Positions 1 through 8,350 are shown, numbered from the stretch's first letter. The stretch: 64,000 bases of DNA from Micromonospora aurantiaca ATCC 27029 (GCF_000145235.1 NC_014391.1:5464001-5528000); one strand, 5' to 3'. Program-made: numbers and translations. Notes: a model not told the origin generated them from the sequence alone.

Positions 1-1027
1 GCTCGGCGGCGGCGGCGAGCAGCCGGTGTGACAGGTCGAACACCTCCACGCCGGTGCCGGACGAGCCGAGCACCGCGACGCCCATCGCCCCGGCGGTGCC
101 CTGCCCGCCGCGCCGCCCGTAGACAGCGGCGAGGAATCCGGGCATCGCGCCGTCGTGACCCACGTGGATCACCCGGTCCGCCTGCGGGACCAGGATCAGC
201 CCCAGCCCGAAGCCGGCCGACCAGACCGACTCGTCGGTGGGCGTGAGCGGCCAGCGCATCTCCTCGACAGTCGTCGCGGCGAGCACCGCGCCGTCCGGGT
301 CCACCGCCGCCGGGTCGGCCAGGAACGCGGCCCAGCGGGCCATGTCCGTCGCGGTGCTCCAGAGCTGCGCGGCGGGGGCCACCGCGCCGAAGTCGGCGGG
401 TGGTTCCGGGTGGGCCTCGTCGGAGTACGCGTCGACCAGGAACCCGGTCGCGGCCCGCTCGGTCGGGTACGGGCCGGTGGCGGTCAGCCCGAGCGGGGTG
501 AGCACCCGGTCGGCCAGCACCTCGGCCCAGGTGCCGCCACGCAGCCGGGCGACCGCCTCGCCGAGCAGCGCCAGGCCGAGGTTGGAGTAGTGGAAGCGCC
601 GGCCGGTGGGCAGCACCCGCTCGACCCGGGCCAGGTCGGCCAGCAGTTCGTCGACGGCCGGGGCGCGCAGGCTGTCCCACACGTCGCCGTGCGGCTCGCG
701 TTGCAGGCCGGCGGTGTGCGACAGCAGCCGGCGTACTGTCGCGTCGCCGTGCGCGGGCAGGTCCAGGTGCCGCCCGATCGGGTCGTCCAGGTCGAGCAGG
801 CCCTCGTCGCGGCACTGCATGACGAGCACCGCGGTGAAGGTCTTGGTGACCGAGCCGATCCGGAACACCGTCTCCGGCCCCAGCGGGGTGTCGTTGCCGG
901 TGTCGCCCACGGCGCAGGTCCATAGCGGCCGGTCGGCCCGGTGCAGGGCGGCCGACACCGCCGGGATCCGCCCGGTGGCCTGCGCCTGGCGCACCATCCG
1001 GCCGAGCCGGTCGGAGACGTCGGTCAT
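1..1027 (-). CDS. Serine beta-lactamase family protein (partial, 3' end outside window)
   Basis: Class C beta-lactamase/DD-peptidase-like serine hydrolase (PF00144 type), about 342 residues visible; the C-terminus lies beyond position 1. The catalytic SxxK box is SVTK near residue 60, followed by YSN (the YxN box) near residue 160, and HVGHDG stands where the third HxG/KTG box belongs. No signal peptide is evident, so a cytoplasmic esterase or peptidase role is as likely as true beta-lactamase activity. The ATG at 1025-1027 overlaps the stop of the HIT gene by ATGA, so the two are probably co-transcribed. The family is certain from the motifs. The substrate cannot be told. Confidence 0.85.
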   Translation of the reverse strand, partial: MTDVSDRLGRMVRQAQATGRIPAVSAALHRADRPLWTCAVGDTGNDTPLGPETVFRIGSVTKTFTAVLVMQCRDEGLLDLDDPIGRHLDLPAHGDATVRRLLSHTAGLQREPHGDVWDSLRAPAVDELLADLARVERVLPTGRRFHYSNLGLALLGEAVARLRGGTWAEVLADRVLTPLGLTATGPYPTERAATGFLVDAYSDEAHPEPPADFGAVAPAAQLWSTATDMARWAAFLADPAAVDPDGAVLAATTVEEMRWPLTPTDESVWSAGFGLGLILVPQADRVIHVGHDGAMPGFLAAVYGRRGGQGTAGAMGVAVLGSSGTGVEVFDLSHRLLAAAAE

Positions 1028-1368
1028 CGGCAGAGCATCGGGCCGAGCGGCGCGCCGCCGAGCAGGTGGGCGTGCACGTGGAAGACCTCCTGGCCGCCGT
1101 ACGGGCCGGTGTTGAACATCAGCCGGAACCCGTCCACGGTCAGGCCCTCCTCCTCGGCGACCACGGCGGCGGTCTGGAGCACCTCGCCGGCCAGCTCGGG
1201 CGCACCCTGGGCCAGCGTGGCCACGTCCGCGTAGTGCTCCTTCGGGATCACCAGCACGTGGGTGGGCGCCTTCGGGTCGATGTCCCGGAAGGCCAGGGTG
1301 GTGGGGGTCTCGCGGACGATGGTGGCCGGAATCTCCCCGGCGACGATCCGGCAGAAGAGGCAGTCCAT
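1024..1368 (-). CDS. HIT (histidine triad) family protein
   Basis: Small HINT-like nucleotide hydrolase/transferase of 114 residues, a usual length for the family. The C-terminal triad reads HVHAHLLGG (HxHxHxx), with the middle histidine as nucleophile. The N-terminal CLFCRIVAGEIPA segment is typical of the HINT branch; its CxxC may bind zinc. Family members cleave purine nucleoside phosphoramidates and aminoacyl-adenylates. The ATG at 1366-1368 sits 8 nt from a 56-bp intergenic repeat (1377-1432), which fills most of the gap to the divergent SDR gene and so must contain or displace its promoter. Overlaps the downstream beta-lactamase-like gene by four bases. Confidence 0.93.
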   Translation of the reverse strand: MDCLFCRIVAGEIPATIVRETPTTLAFRDIDPKAPTHVLVIPKEHYADVATLAQGAPELAGEVLQTAAVVAEEEGLTVDGFRLMFNTGPYGGQEVFHVHAHLLGGAPLGPMLCR

Positions 1369-1376
1369 CGCAGCAG

Positions 1377-1432
1377 TGTAAGGAGGGGCCCCTGCTTAAC
1401 GCCTCCGGTATGGGACGGGGCCCTTTTTAACA
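1377..1432 (+). repeat. 56-bp intergenic repeat, family A, copy 1
   Basis: Begins TGTAAGGAGGGGCCCC and ends CCCTTTTTAACA. It shares length, ends and the middle block TTAACGCCTC with copies at 33040, 52269 and 60028. The arms form a G/C-rich hairpin. This copy lies between divergent genes rather than at a gene end. Confidence 0.8.
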
Positions 1433-1461
1433 GTCTGGCCCGGTGCGGCAGGATGGCCGCC

Positions 1462-2223
1462 ATGTCGGGACGGGCGGTGCTGGTGACGGGGGCCTCGCGG
1501 GGCATCGGGCGGGCGGTGGCGCGGGCGTTCGCCGCAGGTGGAGACCGGGTGGCGATCCACCACCGGGACTCGGCCGAGCTGGCCGAGCGGCTGCGCGCCG
1601 AGTTGCCGGGTGACGGGCACGTGGTGGTCCGCGCCGACCTGGCCGACGCCGACGCGGTACGGACCATGGTGGACGAGGCGGCCCAGCGGCTCTGCGGCCT
1701 CGACGTACTCGTGAACAACGCCGGGGTGTTCGGGCCGGCCGATCCCCCGCACCCGGTCTTCGAGAGCAGCTACGAGCAGTGGCGGGCGCGCTGGCGGGAG
1801 GTGCTCGACACCAACCTTGTCGGCGCCGCGAACGCCGCCTGGTGCGCCGCGCAGCACATGCGCGAACGCGGGGGCCGGATCGTGAACGTCTCGTCCCGGG
1901 GCGCGTTCCGGGGCGAGCCGGCCAACCCGGCTTACGGGGCCAGCAAGGCCGGGATGAACGCGATGGCCCAGTCGCTGGCGGTGGCCCTGGCGCCGTACGG
2001 CATCGCTGTGGCGTGCGTGGCGCCCGGCTTCGTCGAGACCGACATGACGAACGAGCACCTGAAGAGCGAGCGGGGCGAGGCGGTACGCGCCCAGTCCCCG
2101 TTCCACCGGGTGGCCCGGCCGGAGGAGATCGCGGCGGCGGTGCACTGGCTGGCGAGCCCCGAGGCCGAGTGGGCCGCAGGCACCATCATCGACATGAACG
2201 GCGCCTCCTACCTCCGCTCCTGA
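1462..2223 (+). CDS. SDR family oxidoreductase
   Basis: Short-chain dehydrogenase/reductase of 253 residues, the classical length. The N-terminal Rossmann motif VTGASRGIGRAV binds NAD(P)(H), NNAG follows in the middle, and the active site has serine in NVSS with YGASK as YxxxK. The C-terminus ends in the family pattern with AAGTIIDMNGA, typical of the FabG branch. ATG 1462 is preferred to ATG 1453 because AGGA lies a good distance upstream. Substrate unknown; it stands alone and divergent from the HIT gene. Confidence 0.88.
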   Translation: MSGRAVLVTGASRGIGRAVARAFAAGGDRVAIHHRDSAELAERLRAELPGDGHVVVRADLADADAVRTMVDEAAQRLCGLDVLVNNAGVFGPADPPHPVFESSYEQWRARWREVLDTNLVGAANAAWCAAQHMRERGGRIVNVSSRGAFRGEPANPAYGASKAGMNAMAQSLAVALAPYGIAVACVAPGFVETDMTNEHLKSERGEAVRAQSPFHRVARPEEIAAAVHWLASPEAEWAAGTIIDMNGASYLRS

Positions 2224-2239
2224 CCCCCACGCCCTCCGC

Positions 2240-2307
2240 GATCTTGCACTTTCGGCCCCCACAAAGCGTCGAAAAAGGGGCGCAAGGCGGGCCGAAACTG
2301 CAAGATC
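2240..2307. repeat. GATCTTG inverted repeat (family B, copy 1)
   Basis: Arms 2240-2258 and 2289-2307 are 19 bp with one mismatch (GATCTTGCAC/GTTTCGGCCC), spaced by 30 bp. It lies between the convergent SDR and rsmE genes, so it may act as a terminator. Related arms recur at 17808-17859. Confidence 0.7.
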
Positions 2308-2348
2308 AGCGCGCCGGGAGAACGCGGGCGGGGAACGAGGGCGCGGGT

Positions 2349-3083
2349 TTACCAGTGGGTCAGGCGGGTGGCCAGGACCGTCAGGGCTGCCACGCCAGCC
2401 GTGGACGTGCGCAGGACCGACGGGCCCAGGCGGACCGTACGGGCGCCCGCGTCGGCGAACGCGGCCAGCTCGTGGTCGGCGATGCCGCCCTCCGGGCCCA
2501 CCACCAGCACGATCTCGCCGGTGGCCGGCAGGTCGACTGTGGTCAGCCGGTCGTGGGCACCCTCGTGCAGCACGAACGCGCCGGCCGCACCGGCGATCCG
2601 GCGGGCCACCGAGGCGGTGGACTCGTCGGGCGCGCCGGCCACCACCGGCAGCCACGGGCGGCGGGCCTGCTTGGCCGCTTCCCGGGCGGTCGCGACCCAC
2701 TTCTGCCGGGCCCGTCCGCCCCGGTCGCCGCGCCACTGTGCCACCGAGCGGGACGCCGCCCACGGCACGATCTCGTCCACGCCGACCTCGGTCATCGCCT
2801 GCACGGCGAGTTCACCCCGGTCGCCCTTGGCGATGCCCTGCACCACGACGAGCCGGGGTACCGGCGCGTCCGCGTACCCCCGGCTGGTGACCCGCAGGTC
2901 GAGCGTGCCGCGGCCGACGGCGGTGACCACCGCGGCGGCGGTGCCGCCCCGGCCGTCGGCGAGCACCAGTTCCTCGCCGGCGCGCAGCCGCTGCACGGTG
3001 GCCGCGTGGTGGCCCTCCGGGCCGTCCAGCGTCAGCGTGTCACCGGTGGGCAGCGCCTCGACCAGGAACAGCGGGGCGGACAC
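2349..3083 (-). CDS. rsmE: 16S rRNA (uracil1498-N3)-methyltransferase
   Basis: RsmE, a SPOUT-class methyltransferase that methylates N3 of U1498 in 16S rRNA using SAM. Length 244 fits the family. The N-terminal PUA-like part contains GPEGHHAATVQRLRAGE. The C-terminal knot region carries VVGPEGGIADHEL and RLGPSVLRTSTAG, the SAM-binding signature (LG..ILR.ETA in the family, here SVLRTSTAG). GTG start at 3081-3083, one base after the dnaJ stop, so it is read in the hrcA-dnaJ-rsmE operon. This gene order is common in actinobacteria and firmicutes. Confidence 0.95.
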   Translation of the reverse strand: MSAPLFLVEALPTGDTLTLDGPEGHHAATVQRLRAGEELVLADGRGGTAAAVVTAVGRGTLDLRVTSRGYADAPVPRLVVVQGIAKGDRGELAVQAMTEVGVDEIVPWAASRSVAQWRGDRGGRARQKWVATAREAAKQARRPWLPVVAGAPDESTASVARRIAGAAGAFVLHEGAHDRLTTVDLPATGEIVLVVGPEGGIADHELAAFADAGARTVRLGPSVLRTSTAGVAALTVLATRLTHW

Positions 3084-3084
3084 C

Positions 3085-4230
3085 TCAGGCGTGCCCGTTG
3101 AAGGCGTCGCGCATCCGGGAGAAGAAGCCGCCCTGCTTGGTCAGCTCGGCGACCTCCTCGCCGCGGGTCTTGGCGAAGTCGCGCAGCATCCGCTCCTGGT
3201 CGGCGTCGAGCTTGGTCGGGGTACGCACGTCCAGGTGCACGTAGAGGTCGCCCCGGCCGGTGCCGCGCAGGTGCGGTACGCCCCGGGCGCGCAGCCGCAT
3301 CGTGCTTCCGGGCTGGGTGCCGGGCTTGACGTCGACCGTCTCCTCGCTGTCCAGCGTCTTGATGGTCAGCCGGGTGCCCAGCGCGGCCGCGGTCATCGGC
3401 ACGGTGACCCGGCAGTGCAGGTCGTCGCCCTTGCGGGAGTAGACGTCGTGCGGCCGCTCGTGGATCTCGACGTAGAGGTCACCGGCGGTGCCGCCACCCG
3501 GCCCGACCTCACCCTGCTGGGCCAGGCGGATCCGCATGCCGTCCTCGACCCCGGCCGGGATCTTCACGGTGAGTGAGCGGCGGGTGCGCACCCGGCCGTC
3601 ACCGGCGCAGGTCGGGCAGGGGTGCGGGATGGTGGTGCCGTAGCCCTGGCAGACGGTGCACGGCCGGGCGGAGACCACCTGGCCGAGGAACGTCCGCTGC
3701 ACCGACTGCACCTCGCCCCGGCCGCCGCACGCCTCGCAGGTGGCCAGGTGGGTGCCGGCGGCGGTGCCGGCGCCGGAGCAGGTGGTGCAGAGCACGGCGG
3801 TGTCGACGGTGATCGGCGCCTCGACGCCGAACGCGGTCTCGTTGAGGTCCAGCTCCAGGCGCAGGATCGCGTCCGCACCGGGGCGGGTACGCGGACGCGG
3901 CCCCCGGCTGCCGCCCGCGGCGCCGCCGAAGAACGCGTCCATGATGTCCTGGAAGCCGACGAACGGACCGGCGCCGCCCGGGCCGCCGGGACCGCCCATG
4001 CCGCCGCCGCCCGGGGCGAGCGGGTCGCCACCCAGGTCGACGATCTGCCGCTTCCGGTCGTCCGAGAGGACCTCGTACGCGGCGTTGATGTCCTTGAACT
4101 TCTCCTGGGCCTCCGGGTCCGGATTGACGTCCGGGTGGAACTGCCGCGCCAGCTTGCGGTAGGCGCGCTTGATCTCGTCGTCGGAGGCGTCCCGGCTCAC
4201 GCCGAGAATGCCGTAGTAGTCCCTGGCCAC
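3085..4230 (-). CDS. dnaJ: Molecular chaperone DnaJ (DnaJ2 type)
   Basis: Hsp40 co-chaperone that delivers substrates to DnaK and stimulates its ATPase. Domains in order: J domain (DYYGILGVSRDAS, HPD in FHPDVN), Gly-rich linker (GGGGMGGPGGPGGAG), four CxxCxGxG zinc-finger repeats (CTTCSGAG, CEACGGRG, CTVCQGYG, CPTCAGDG), and the C-terminal substrate-binding domain. I choose the GTG at 4230, giving the family N-terminus (V/M)ARDYYG, with AGGA upstream; an ATG at 4248 would add six residues. It lies 73 bp after hrcA and one base before rsmE. The absence of grpE and dnaK nearby suggests this is the second, hrcA-linked DnaJ of actinobacteria. Confidence 0.95.
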   Translation of the reverse strand: MARDYYGILGVSRDASDDEIKRAYRKLARQFHPDVNPDPEAQEKFKDINAAYEVLSDDRKRQIVDLGGDPLAPGGGGMGGPGGPGGAGPFVGFQDIMDAFFGGAAGGSRGPRPRTRPGADAILRLELDLNETAFGVEAPITVDTAVLCTTCSGAGTAAGTHLATCEACGGRGEVQSVQRTFLGQVVSARPCTVCQGYGTTIPHPCPTCAGDGRVRTRRSLTVKIPAGVEDGMRIRLAQQGEVGPGGGTAGDLYVEIHERPHDVYSRKGDDLHCRVTVPMTAAALGTRLTIKTLDSEETVDVKPGTQPGSTMRLRARGVPHLRGTGRGDLYVHLDVRTPTKLDADQERMLRDFAKTRGEEVAELTKQGGFFSRMRDAFNGHA

Positions 4231-4303
4231 TGCGTTAGGTGTCCTCATGTTCGTCTCGCGTCGCTCCGGTCGTCGGCCGGAACCGGCCGTCGGCCCTGAC
4301 TGG

Positions 4304-5326
4304 TCAGTTCTGGGCCAGCAGTTCGCCCACGTAGCGTGCCACGGCCCTCACCATGGCGATATTGCCGGGGTAGTCCATCCGGGTCGGCCCGAGCACGCCG
4401 AGTCCACCGACGATCGTGCTGCCCGGTCCGTAGCCGGTGCTGACCACCGAGGCGGCCCGCAGGTTGTCGAATTCGTTCTCGTCGCCGATGAGCACCCGGG
4501 TGGTGCTCGGCTCCGTCTCACCGATCAGCTTGAGCAGCACGACCTCTTCTTCGAGCGCTTCCAGGATGGGCCGCAGCGAGCCCTGGAAGTCGAGCAGGCC
4601 GCCCCGGGTGAGGTTGGCCTGTCCGGCCAGCGCGAGGCGCTCCTCGTGCCGTTCCACGAGCGTCTCCAGCAGCACGGTGGAGAGCGTGGTCATGGCCGGG
4701 CGCAGATGCGGCGCGGACTCCTCGACGAGCGCCTGCACCAGCGGCGGCGTCTCGGCGAGCTGGCTGCCGACGAGCTTCTCGTTCACCAGCCGGCGCAGGT
4801 CGGTCACGTCGTCGGCGGGCACCGGGGCGGGCAGCTCGACCAGCCGCTGCTCGACCCGGCCGGTGTCGGCGATCATGACGACCATGAGCCGGGTGGTGGA
4901 GATCGGCACCAGCTCCAGGTGGCGCACCTTGGAGCGGGCCAGGCTCGGGTACTGCACCACTGCCACCTGCCGGGTGAGCTGGGCGAGCAGCCGGACCGTG
5001 CGGTGCACCACGTCGTCCAGGTCGACGGCGCCGACCAGGAAGCGCTCGATCGCCCGGCGCTCGGCCGGGCTGAGCGGCTTGACCCGGGACAGCCGGTCGA
5101 CGAAGAGGCGGTAGCCGCGGTCGGTGGGCACCCGGCCGGCACTGGTGTGCGGCTGCCGGATGTAGCCCTCCTCCTCCAGCACCGCCATGTCGTTGCGCAC
5201 GGTGGCCGGCGAGACGCCGAGCTGGTGCCGCTCGACCAGGGCCTTGCTGCCGACCGGTTCCTGCGTGGCGACGTAGTCCTCGACGATCGCGCGCAGCACG
5301 GCGAGTTTGCGGTCGTCGAGACCCAT
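4304..5326 (-). CDS. hrcA: Heat-inducible transcriptional repressor HrcA
   Basis: HrcA, dimeric repressor of class I heat-shock genes, which binds CIRCE and needs GroEL for folding. 340 residues. The N-terminal winged helix (LDDRKLAVLRAIVEDYVAT...PVGSKAL...GVSPATVRNDMAVLEEEGY) and the GAF-like C-terminal domain are intact. The ATG at 5324-5326 is preceded by AGGAGGTGGGGA, a very strong Shine-Dalgarno, so the longer upstream frame is not used. A CIRCE element 55 bp upstream shows that it represses its own operon, which also carries dnaJ and rsmE. Confidence 0.96.
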   Translation of the reverse strand: MGLDDRKLAVLRAIVEDYVATQEPVGSKALVERHQLGVSPATVRNDMAVLEEEGYIRQPHTSAGRVPTDRGYRLFVDRLSRVKPLSPAERRAIERFLVGAVDLDDVVHRTVRLLAQLTRQVAVVQYPSLARSKVRHLELVPISTTRLMVVMIADTGRVEQRLVELPAPVPADDVTDLRRLVNEKLVGSQLAETPPLVQALVEESAPHLRPAMTTLSTVLLETLVERHEERLALAGQANLTRGGLLDFQGSLRPILEALEEEVVLLKLIGETEPSTTRVLIGDENEFDNLRAASVVSTGYGPGSTIVGGLGVLGPTRMDYPGNIAMVRAVARYVGELLAQN

Positions 5327-5380
5327 TCCCCACCTCCTGACGCACCTCGGCCGGGCCGGCACGCGGCATCCGCCGGGCGG

Positions 5381-5407
5381 CTGGCACTCGACTGTAGCGA
5401 GTGCCAG
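5381..5407. promoter_or_regulatory. CIRCE operator (HrcA binding site)
   Basis: Perfect 9-bp inverted repeat CTGGCACTC-N9-GAGTGCCAG. The general consensus is TTAGCACTC-N9-GAGTGCTAA, and the two differences per arm are symmetric (CTGG for TTAG). It is placed upstream of hrcA at the expected distance, so it is the autoregulatory site of the hrcA-dnaJ-rsmE operon. Confidence 0.93.
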
Positions 5408-5558
5408 TCTACGTCGGCACCCCCGCCGGCGCGATGATCGCCCGACGGACCTGCGGTGCGGCCCACCACACAGCGCCGCCCACCAGGGCCGAACAGCCGG
5501 TCATCGTCGGTCTGTGTCGCTCTGGTGCGAGTTGACCGGTGCCCCTACCGTGGCGACC

Positions 5559-6169
5559 ATGACAGAACCTCCTCGCCCTCCAGGGGCAGGGGACTCCGGC
5601 CCCCAGCCCGACCCGTCGGCGCCCTACGGCTCGTCGCCGGGCAGCGAACCGCCCACCGCTCCACTGTCCGGGGCGCCGGGCGCCGGCGGGTATCCCCCGC
5701 CCGGTGACTATCCGCCTCCGGGCGGCTACCCGCCCCCGGTGGTTACCCTCCGCCGGGCGGCACGCCCGGCTACGGCGCCGGCTACCCCGCCGGTGGCGGG
5801 TACGGCCCCGCCGCGTACGCCAACAACGACGAGAAGACGTGGGCCCTGGTGGCGCACTTCGGTGGCGCCGCGGGTGTCATCGTCGGCGGCGGTCTGCTCG
5901 GCTGGGTCGCCCCGCTGATCGCGATGATGACCCGCGGTCAGCAGTCGCCGACGGTCCGCGCCCACGCGGTCGCGGCGCTGAACTTCCAGATCACCTGGAC
6001 CATCGCCAGCGTGCTCGCCTGGGTGATCACGGTCATCACCTGCGGGATCCTGTTCTTCGTCCCGATGCTGGTCTGGCTGGTGCCGCTGATCTTCGGAATC
6101 ATCGGCGGGGTCAAGGCCAACGAGGGTGTGCTCTACCGCTACCCGATGACCTACAACTTCATCAAGTGA
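5559..6169 (+). pseudogene. DUF4870 membrane protein with a -1 frameshift in its Pro/Gly/Tyr-rich tail
   Basis: The first frame starts at ATG 5559 and reads MTEPPRPPGAGDSG followed by GYPPPG repeats. At about 5736-5739 the frame breaks: CCCCCGGTGGT lacks one G that would restore GGYPPPGG. The reading continues open in the other frame from 5738 through GYGAGYPAGGGYG, AYANNDEKTWALVAHFGG and then the DUF4870 core with several hydrophobic helices to the stop at 6167-6169. The joined protein would be about 203 residues, a normal DUF4870 layout of disordered N-terminus plus membrane domain. Either a real mutation, a sequencing slip in a GC-rich repeat, or, less likely, programmed frameshifting. Divergent from hrcA. 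Confidence 0.8.
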
Positions 6170-6174
6170 CACCG

Positions 6175-6202
6175 CCGGCCGGCCGAGGGGGCGGCCGGCC
6201 GG
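6175..6202. terminator. Bidirectional terminator hairpin
   Basis: CCGGCCGGCC and GGCCGGCCGG form a perfect 10-bp stem around an 8-nt loop. It lies between the convergent DUF4870 and hemW genes and can serve both. Confidence 0.65.
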
Positions 6203-6208
6203 TGCCGG

Positions 6209-7432
6209 TCACGGCAGCAGGTCGCGTACCACCGCGTCGGCCAGCAGCCGGCCGCGCAGCGTCAGCACCACAAGCCCTCGCGCGTACGCCCCGGCGTCGA
6301 GCAGCCCGGCGTCCCGGGCCCGCTCGGCGCCCGCCCGGCCGGGCTCGTCCAGCACGTCCAGCGGCAGCCCGGAGGCGAGCCGCACCCGCAGCATCACGTC
6401 CTCCATGTGCTGCTCGTCCGGGGTGAGCTGCTCCCGGGCCAGCGCGGGCGAGGCGCCCTCGGCCAGCCGGGCCGCGTACGCGCTCGGGTGCTTGACGTTC
6501 CACCACCGCACGCCGCCGACGTGGCTGTGCGCCCCCGGGCCCAGGCCCCACCAGTCGGCGCCGGTCCAGTAGAGCAGGTTGTGCCGGCACGCCGCCGCCG
6601 CCGACCGGGCCCAGTTCGACACCTCGTACCAGGAGAAGCCGGCCTCGCCGAGCGCGGCCTCCGCAGCCAGGTAGCGGTCCGCCGCCACGTCGTCGGAGGG
6701 GTACGGCAGCTCGCCGCGGCGCATCCGCGCGGCCAGCCGGGTGCCGTCCTCCACGATCAGGGCGTACGCGCTGACGTGGTCCACGCCCGCGTCGACCACC
6801 TGGGCCAGCGAGGCGGCGAAGTCGTCTGCGGTCTCGCCCGGCGTGCCGTAGATCAGGTCCAGGTTCACGTGCTCGAACCCGGCGTCGCGCGCCTCCAGCG
6901 CGGCGGCGGTGGCCCGGCCCGCGCTGTGCCGCCGGTCCAGCACCGCGAGCACCCCCGGCGCGGCGGACTGCATGCCGAGCGAGATCCGGGTGTACCCGGC
7001 GGCCCGCAGCGTCTTGAGCGACTCCGGGCTCACCGACTCGGGGTTGGCCTCGGTGGTCACCTCGGCGTCGGCGGCCAGCCCCCAGACGCGGTCGATGCCG
7101 TCGAGGATCCGGGCCAGGTCGTCGGCGGGCAGCAGGGTGGGCGTGCCGCCGCCGACGAAGACCGTGTCGACCCGGGGTGGCGGCGAGTCGCCCAGCACCC
7201 GGGCGGCCAGCGCCAGTTCGGCCAGCACCGAGTCGGCGTACGTCTCCCGGCTCGCCCCGCCGCCCAGCTCCGAGGCGGTGTACGTGTTGAAGTCGCAGTA
7301 ACCGCACCGGCTGGCGCAGAACGGGACGTGGACGTACACGCCGAAGCCGCGCGCGCCGACGGCGCGACGGGCGGTGGCGGGCAGCGATCCGTCGCGCGGG
7401 ACGGGTTCGCCTTCTGGAAGGACGCCGGGCAT
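6209..7432 (-). CDS. hemW: Radical SAM heme chaperone HemW
   Basis: HemN-like radical SAM protein of 407 residues, the HemW branch that binds heme and hands it to target proteins rather than oxidising coproporphyrinogen. The 4Fe-4S/SAM motif is CASRCGYC (CxxxCxxC), preceded by YVHVPF. The HemW signature HNLLYW is present, followed by GLGPGAHSHVGGVRWWN. The start chosen is ATG 7430-7432. An upstream GTG is possible, but it runs into the leader of the divergent enoyl-CoA hydratase. HemW proteins are often misnamed coproporphyrinogen III oxidase. Confidence 0.93.
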   Translation of the reverse strand: MPGVLPEGEPVPRDGSLPATARRAVGARGFGVYVHVPFCASRCGYCDFNTYTASELGGGASRETYADSVLAELALAARVLGDSPPPRVDTVFVGGGTPTLLPADDLARILDGIDRVWGLAADAEVTTEANPESVSPESLKTLRAAGYTRISLGMQSAAPGVLAVLDRRHSAGRATAAALEARDAGFEHVNLDLIYGTPGETADDFAASLAQVVDAGVDHVSAYALIVEDGTRLAARMRRGELPYPSDDVAADRYLAAEAALGEAGFSWYEVSNWARSAAAACRHNLLYWTGADWWGLGPGAHSHVGGVRWWNVKHPSAYAARLAEGASPALAREQLTPDEQHMEDVMLRVRLASGLPLDVLDEPGRAGAERARDAGLLDAGAYARGLVVLTLRGRLLADAVVRDLLP

Positions 7433-7451
7433 GGCCACTAGTGTGCCCGGC

Positions 7452-8237
7452 ATGACCTCTCCGGACGCTCTCGTGCGAGTCGCCACGGCCCGTGGGGTGA
7501 CCACCCTCACCCTGGACAGCCCGCACAATCGCAACGCGCTCTCGACGCCCCTGATGACCCAGCTGCTGGCCGGGCTGGCCGACGCGGTCGCCGACGACGC
7601 GGTACGCGCGATCGTGCTCGACCACACCGGCCCGGTCTTCTGCTCCGGCGCCGACCTGAAGGAGACAGCCGCCGCGTACGCCAGCGGCACGGTGCCCGCC
7701 GGGATGCTCGGCGACGTGCTGGTGGCGGTGCGGGAGTGCCCGAAGCCGGTGGTGGCGAAGGTGGCCGGGCCGGCCCGGGCCGGCGGGCTGGGCCTGATCG
7801 CCGCCGCCGACCTGGCGGTCTGCGCGCAGGAGGCGACGTTCGCGTTCACCGAGGTGCGGATCGGCGTGATCCCGGCGGTGATCTCGGCGACCGTGCTGCC
7901 CCGGCTGGGCCAGCGGGCCGCCGCCGAGCTGTACCTGACCGGCGACACGTTCGACGGCCGCCGCGCCGCCGAGATCGGCCTGGTCACCGCAGCGGTGCCG
8001 GCCGACGAGCTGGACGCCGCCGTCGAGCGCTACTGCGCCTCGCTGGTGAAGGGCGCCCCGGGGGCGCTGGCCGGGGCGAAGGAGCTGCTGCGCCGGCCCG
8101 CCGGTCCCGACCTGCGGGCCGAGATCGCCGAGTTGGCCGCCCTGTCGACCGGGTACTTCCTCTCCGACGAGGGACGCGAGGGCGTCATGGCGTTCCGGGA
8201 GAAGCGTCCCGCCGCCTGGGTGCCCGCCGGAGACTGA
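7452..8237 (+). CDS. Enoyl-CoA hydratase/isomerase family protein
   Basis: Crotonase-fold protein of 261 residues. Motifs in order: SPHNRNALS, the CoA-binding CSGADLKE, the oxyanion-hole loop with AGGLGLIAAADL, and FTEVRIGVIPAVISATV, whose Glu occupies a catalytic position. It probably acts in fatty-acid or branched-chain catabolism; the exact substrate is not evident. ATG 7452 has little Shine-Dalgarno and the gene may be leaderless or nearly so, since the divergent hemW start is only 20 bp away; ATG 7431 would overlap it. Followed by a clear hairpin terminator. Confidence 0.88.
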   Translation: MTSPDALVRVATARGVTTLTLDSPHNRNALSTPLMTQLLAGLADAVADDAVRAIVLDHTGPVFCSGADLKETAAAYASGTVPAGMLGDVLVAVRECPKPVVAKVAGPARAGGLGLIAAADLAVCAQEATFAFTEVRIGVIPAVISATVLPRLGQRAAAELYLTGDTFDGRRAAEIGLVTAAVPADELDAAVERYCASLVKGAPGALAGAKELLRRPAGPDLRAEIAELAALSTGYFLSDEGREGVMAFREKRPAAWVPAGD

Positions 8238-8244
8238 GGTTCGC

Positions 8245-8289
8245 GGCGGGCCCCGCGGGAGCCCCATTGCGGCCGAGGTGGGGCCCGCC
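8245..8289 (+). terminator. Hairpin terminator after the enoyl-CoA hydratase gene
   Basis: GGCGGGCCCC (8245-8254) pairs perfectly with GGGGCCCGCC (8280-8289) over a 25-nt loop, starting 7 bp after the stop codon. Confidence 0.6.
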
Positions 8290-8350
8290 GGTCGGCCGAG
8301 ACCCGCCGTGGCGGGTGGGACGTACGCTTGTCGGACTGTCGGGACAGGGG

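Noticed and set aside
6209..7432. Oxygen-independent coproporphyrinogen III oxidase (HemN)
   Set aside because: The length and the HNLLYW motif fit HemW, a heme chaperone.
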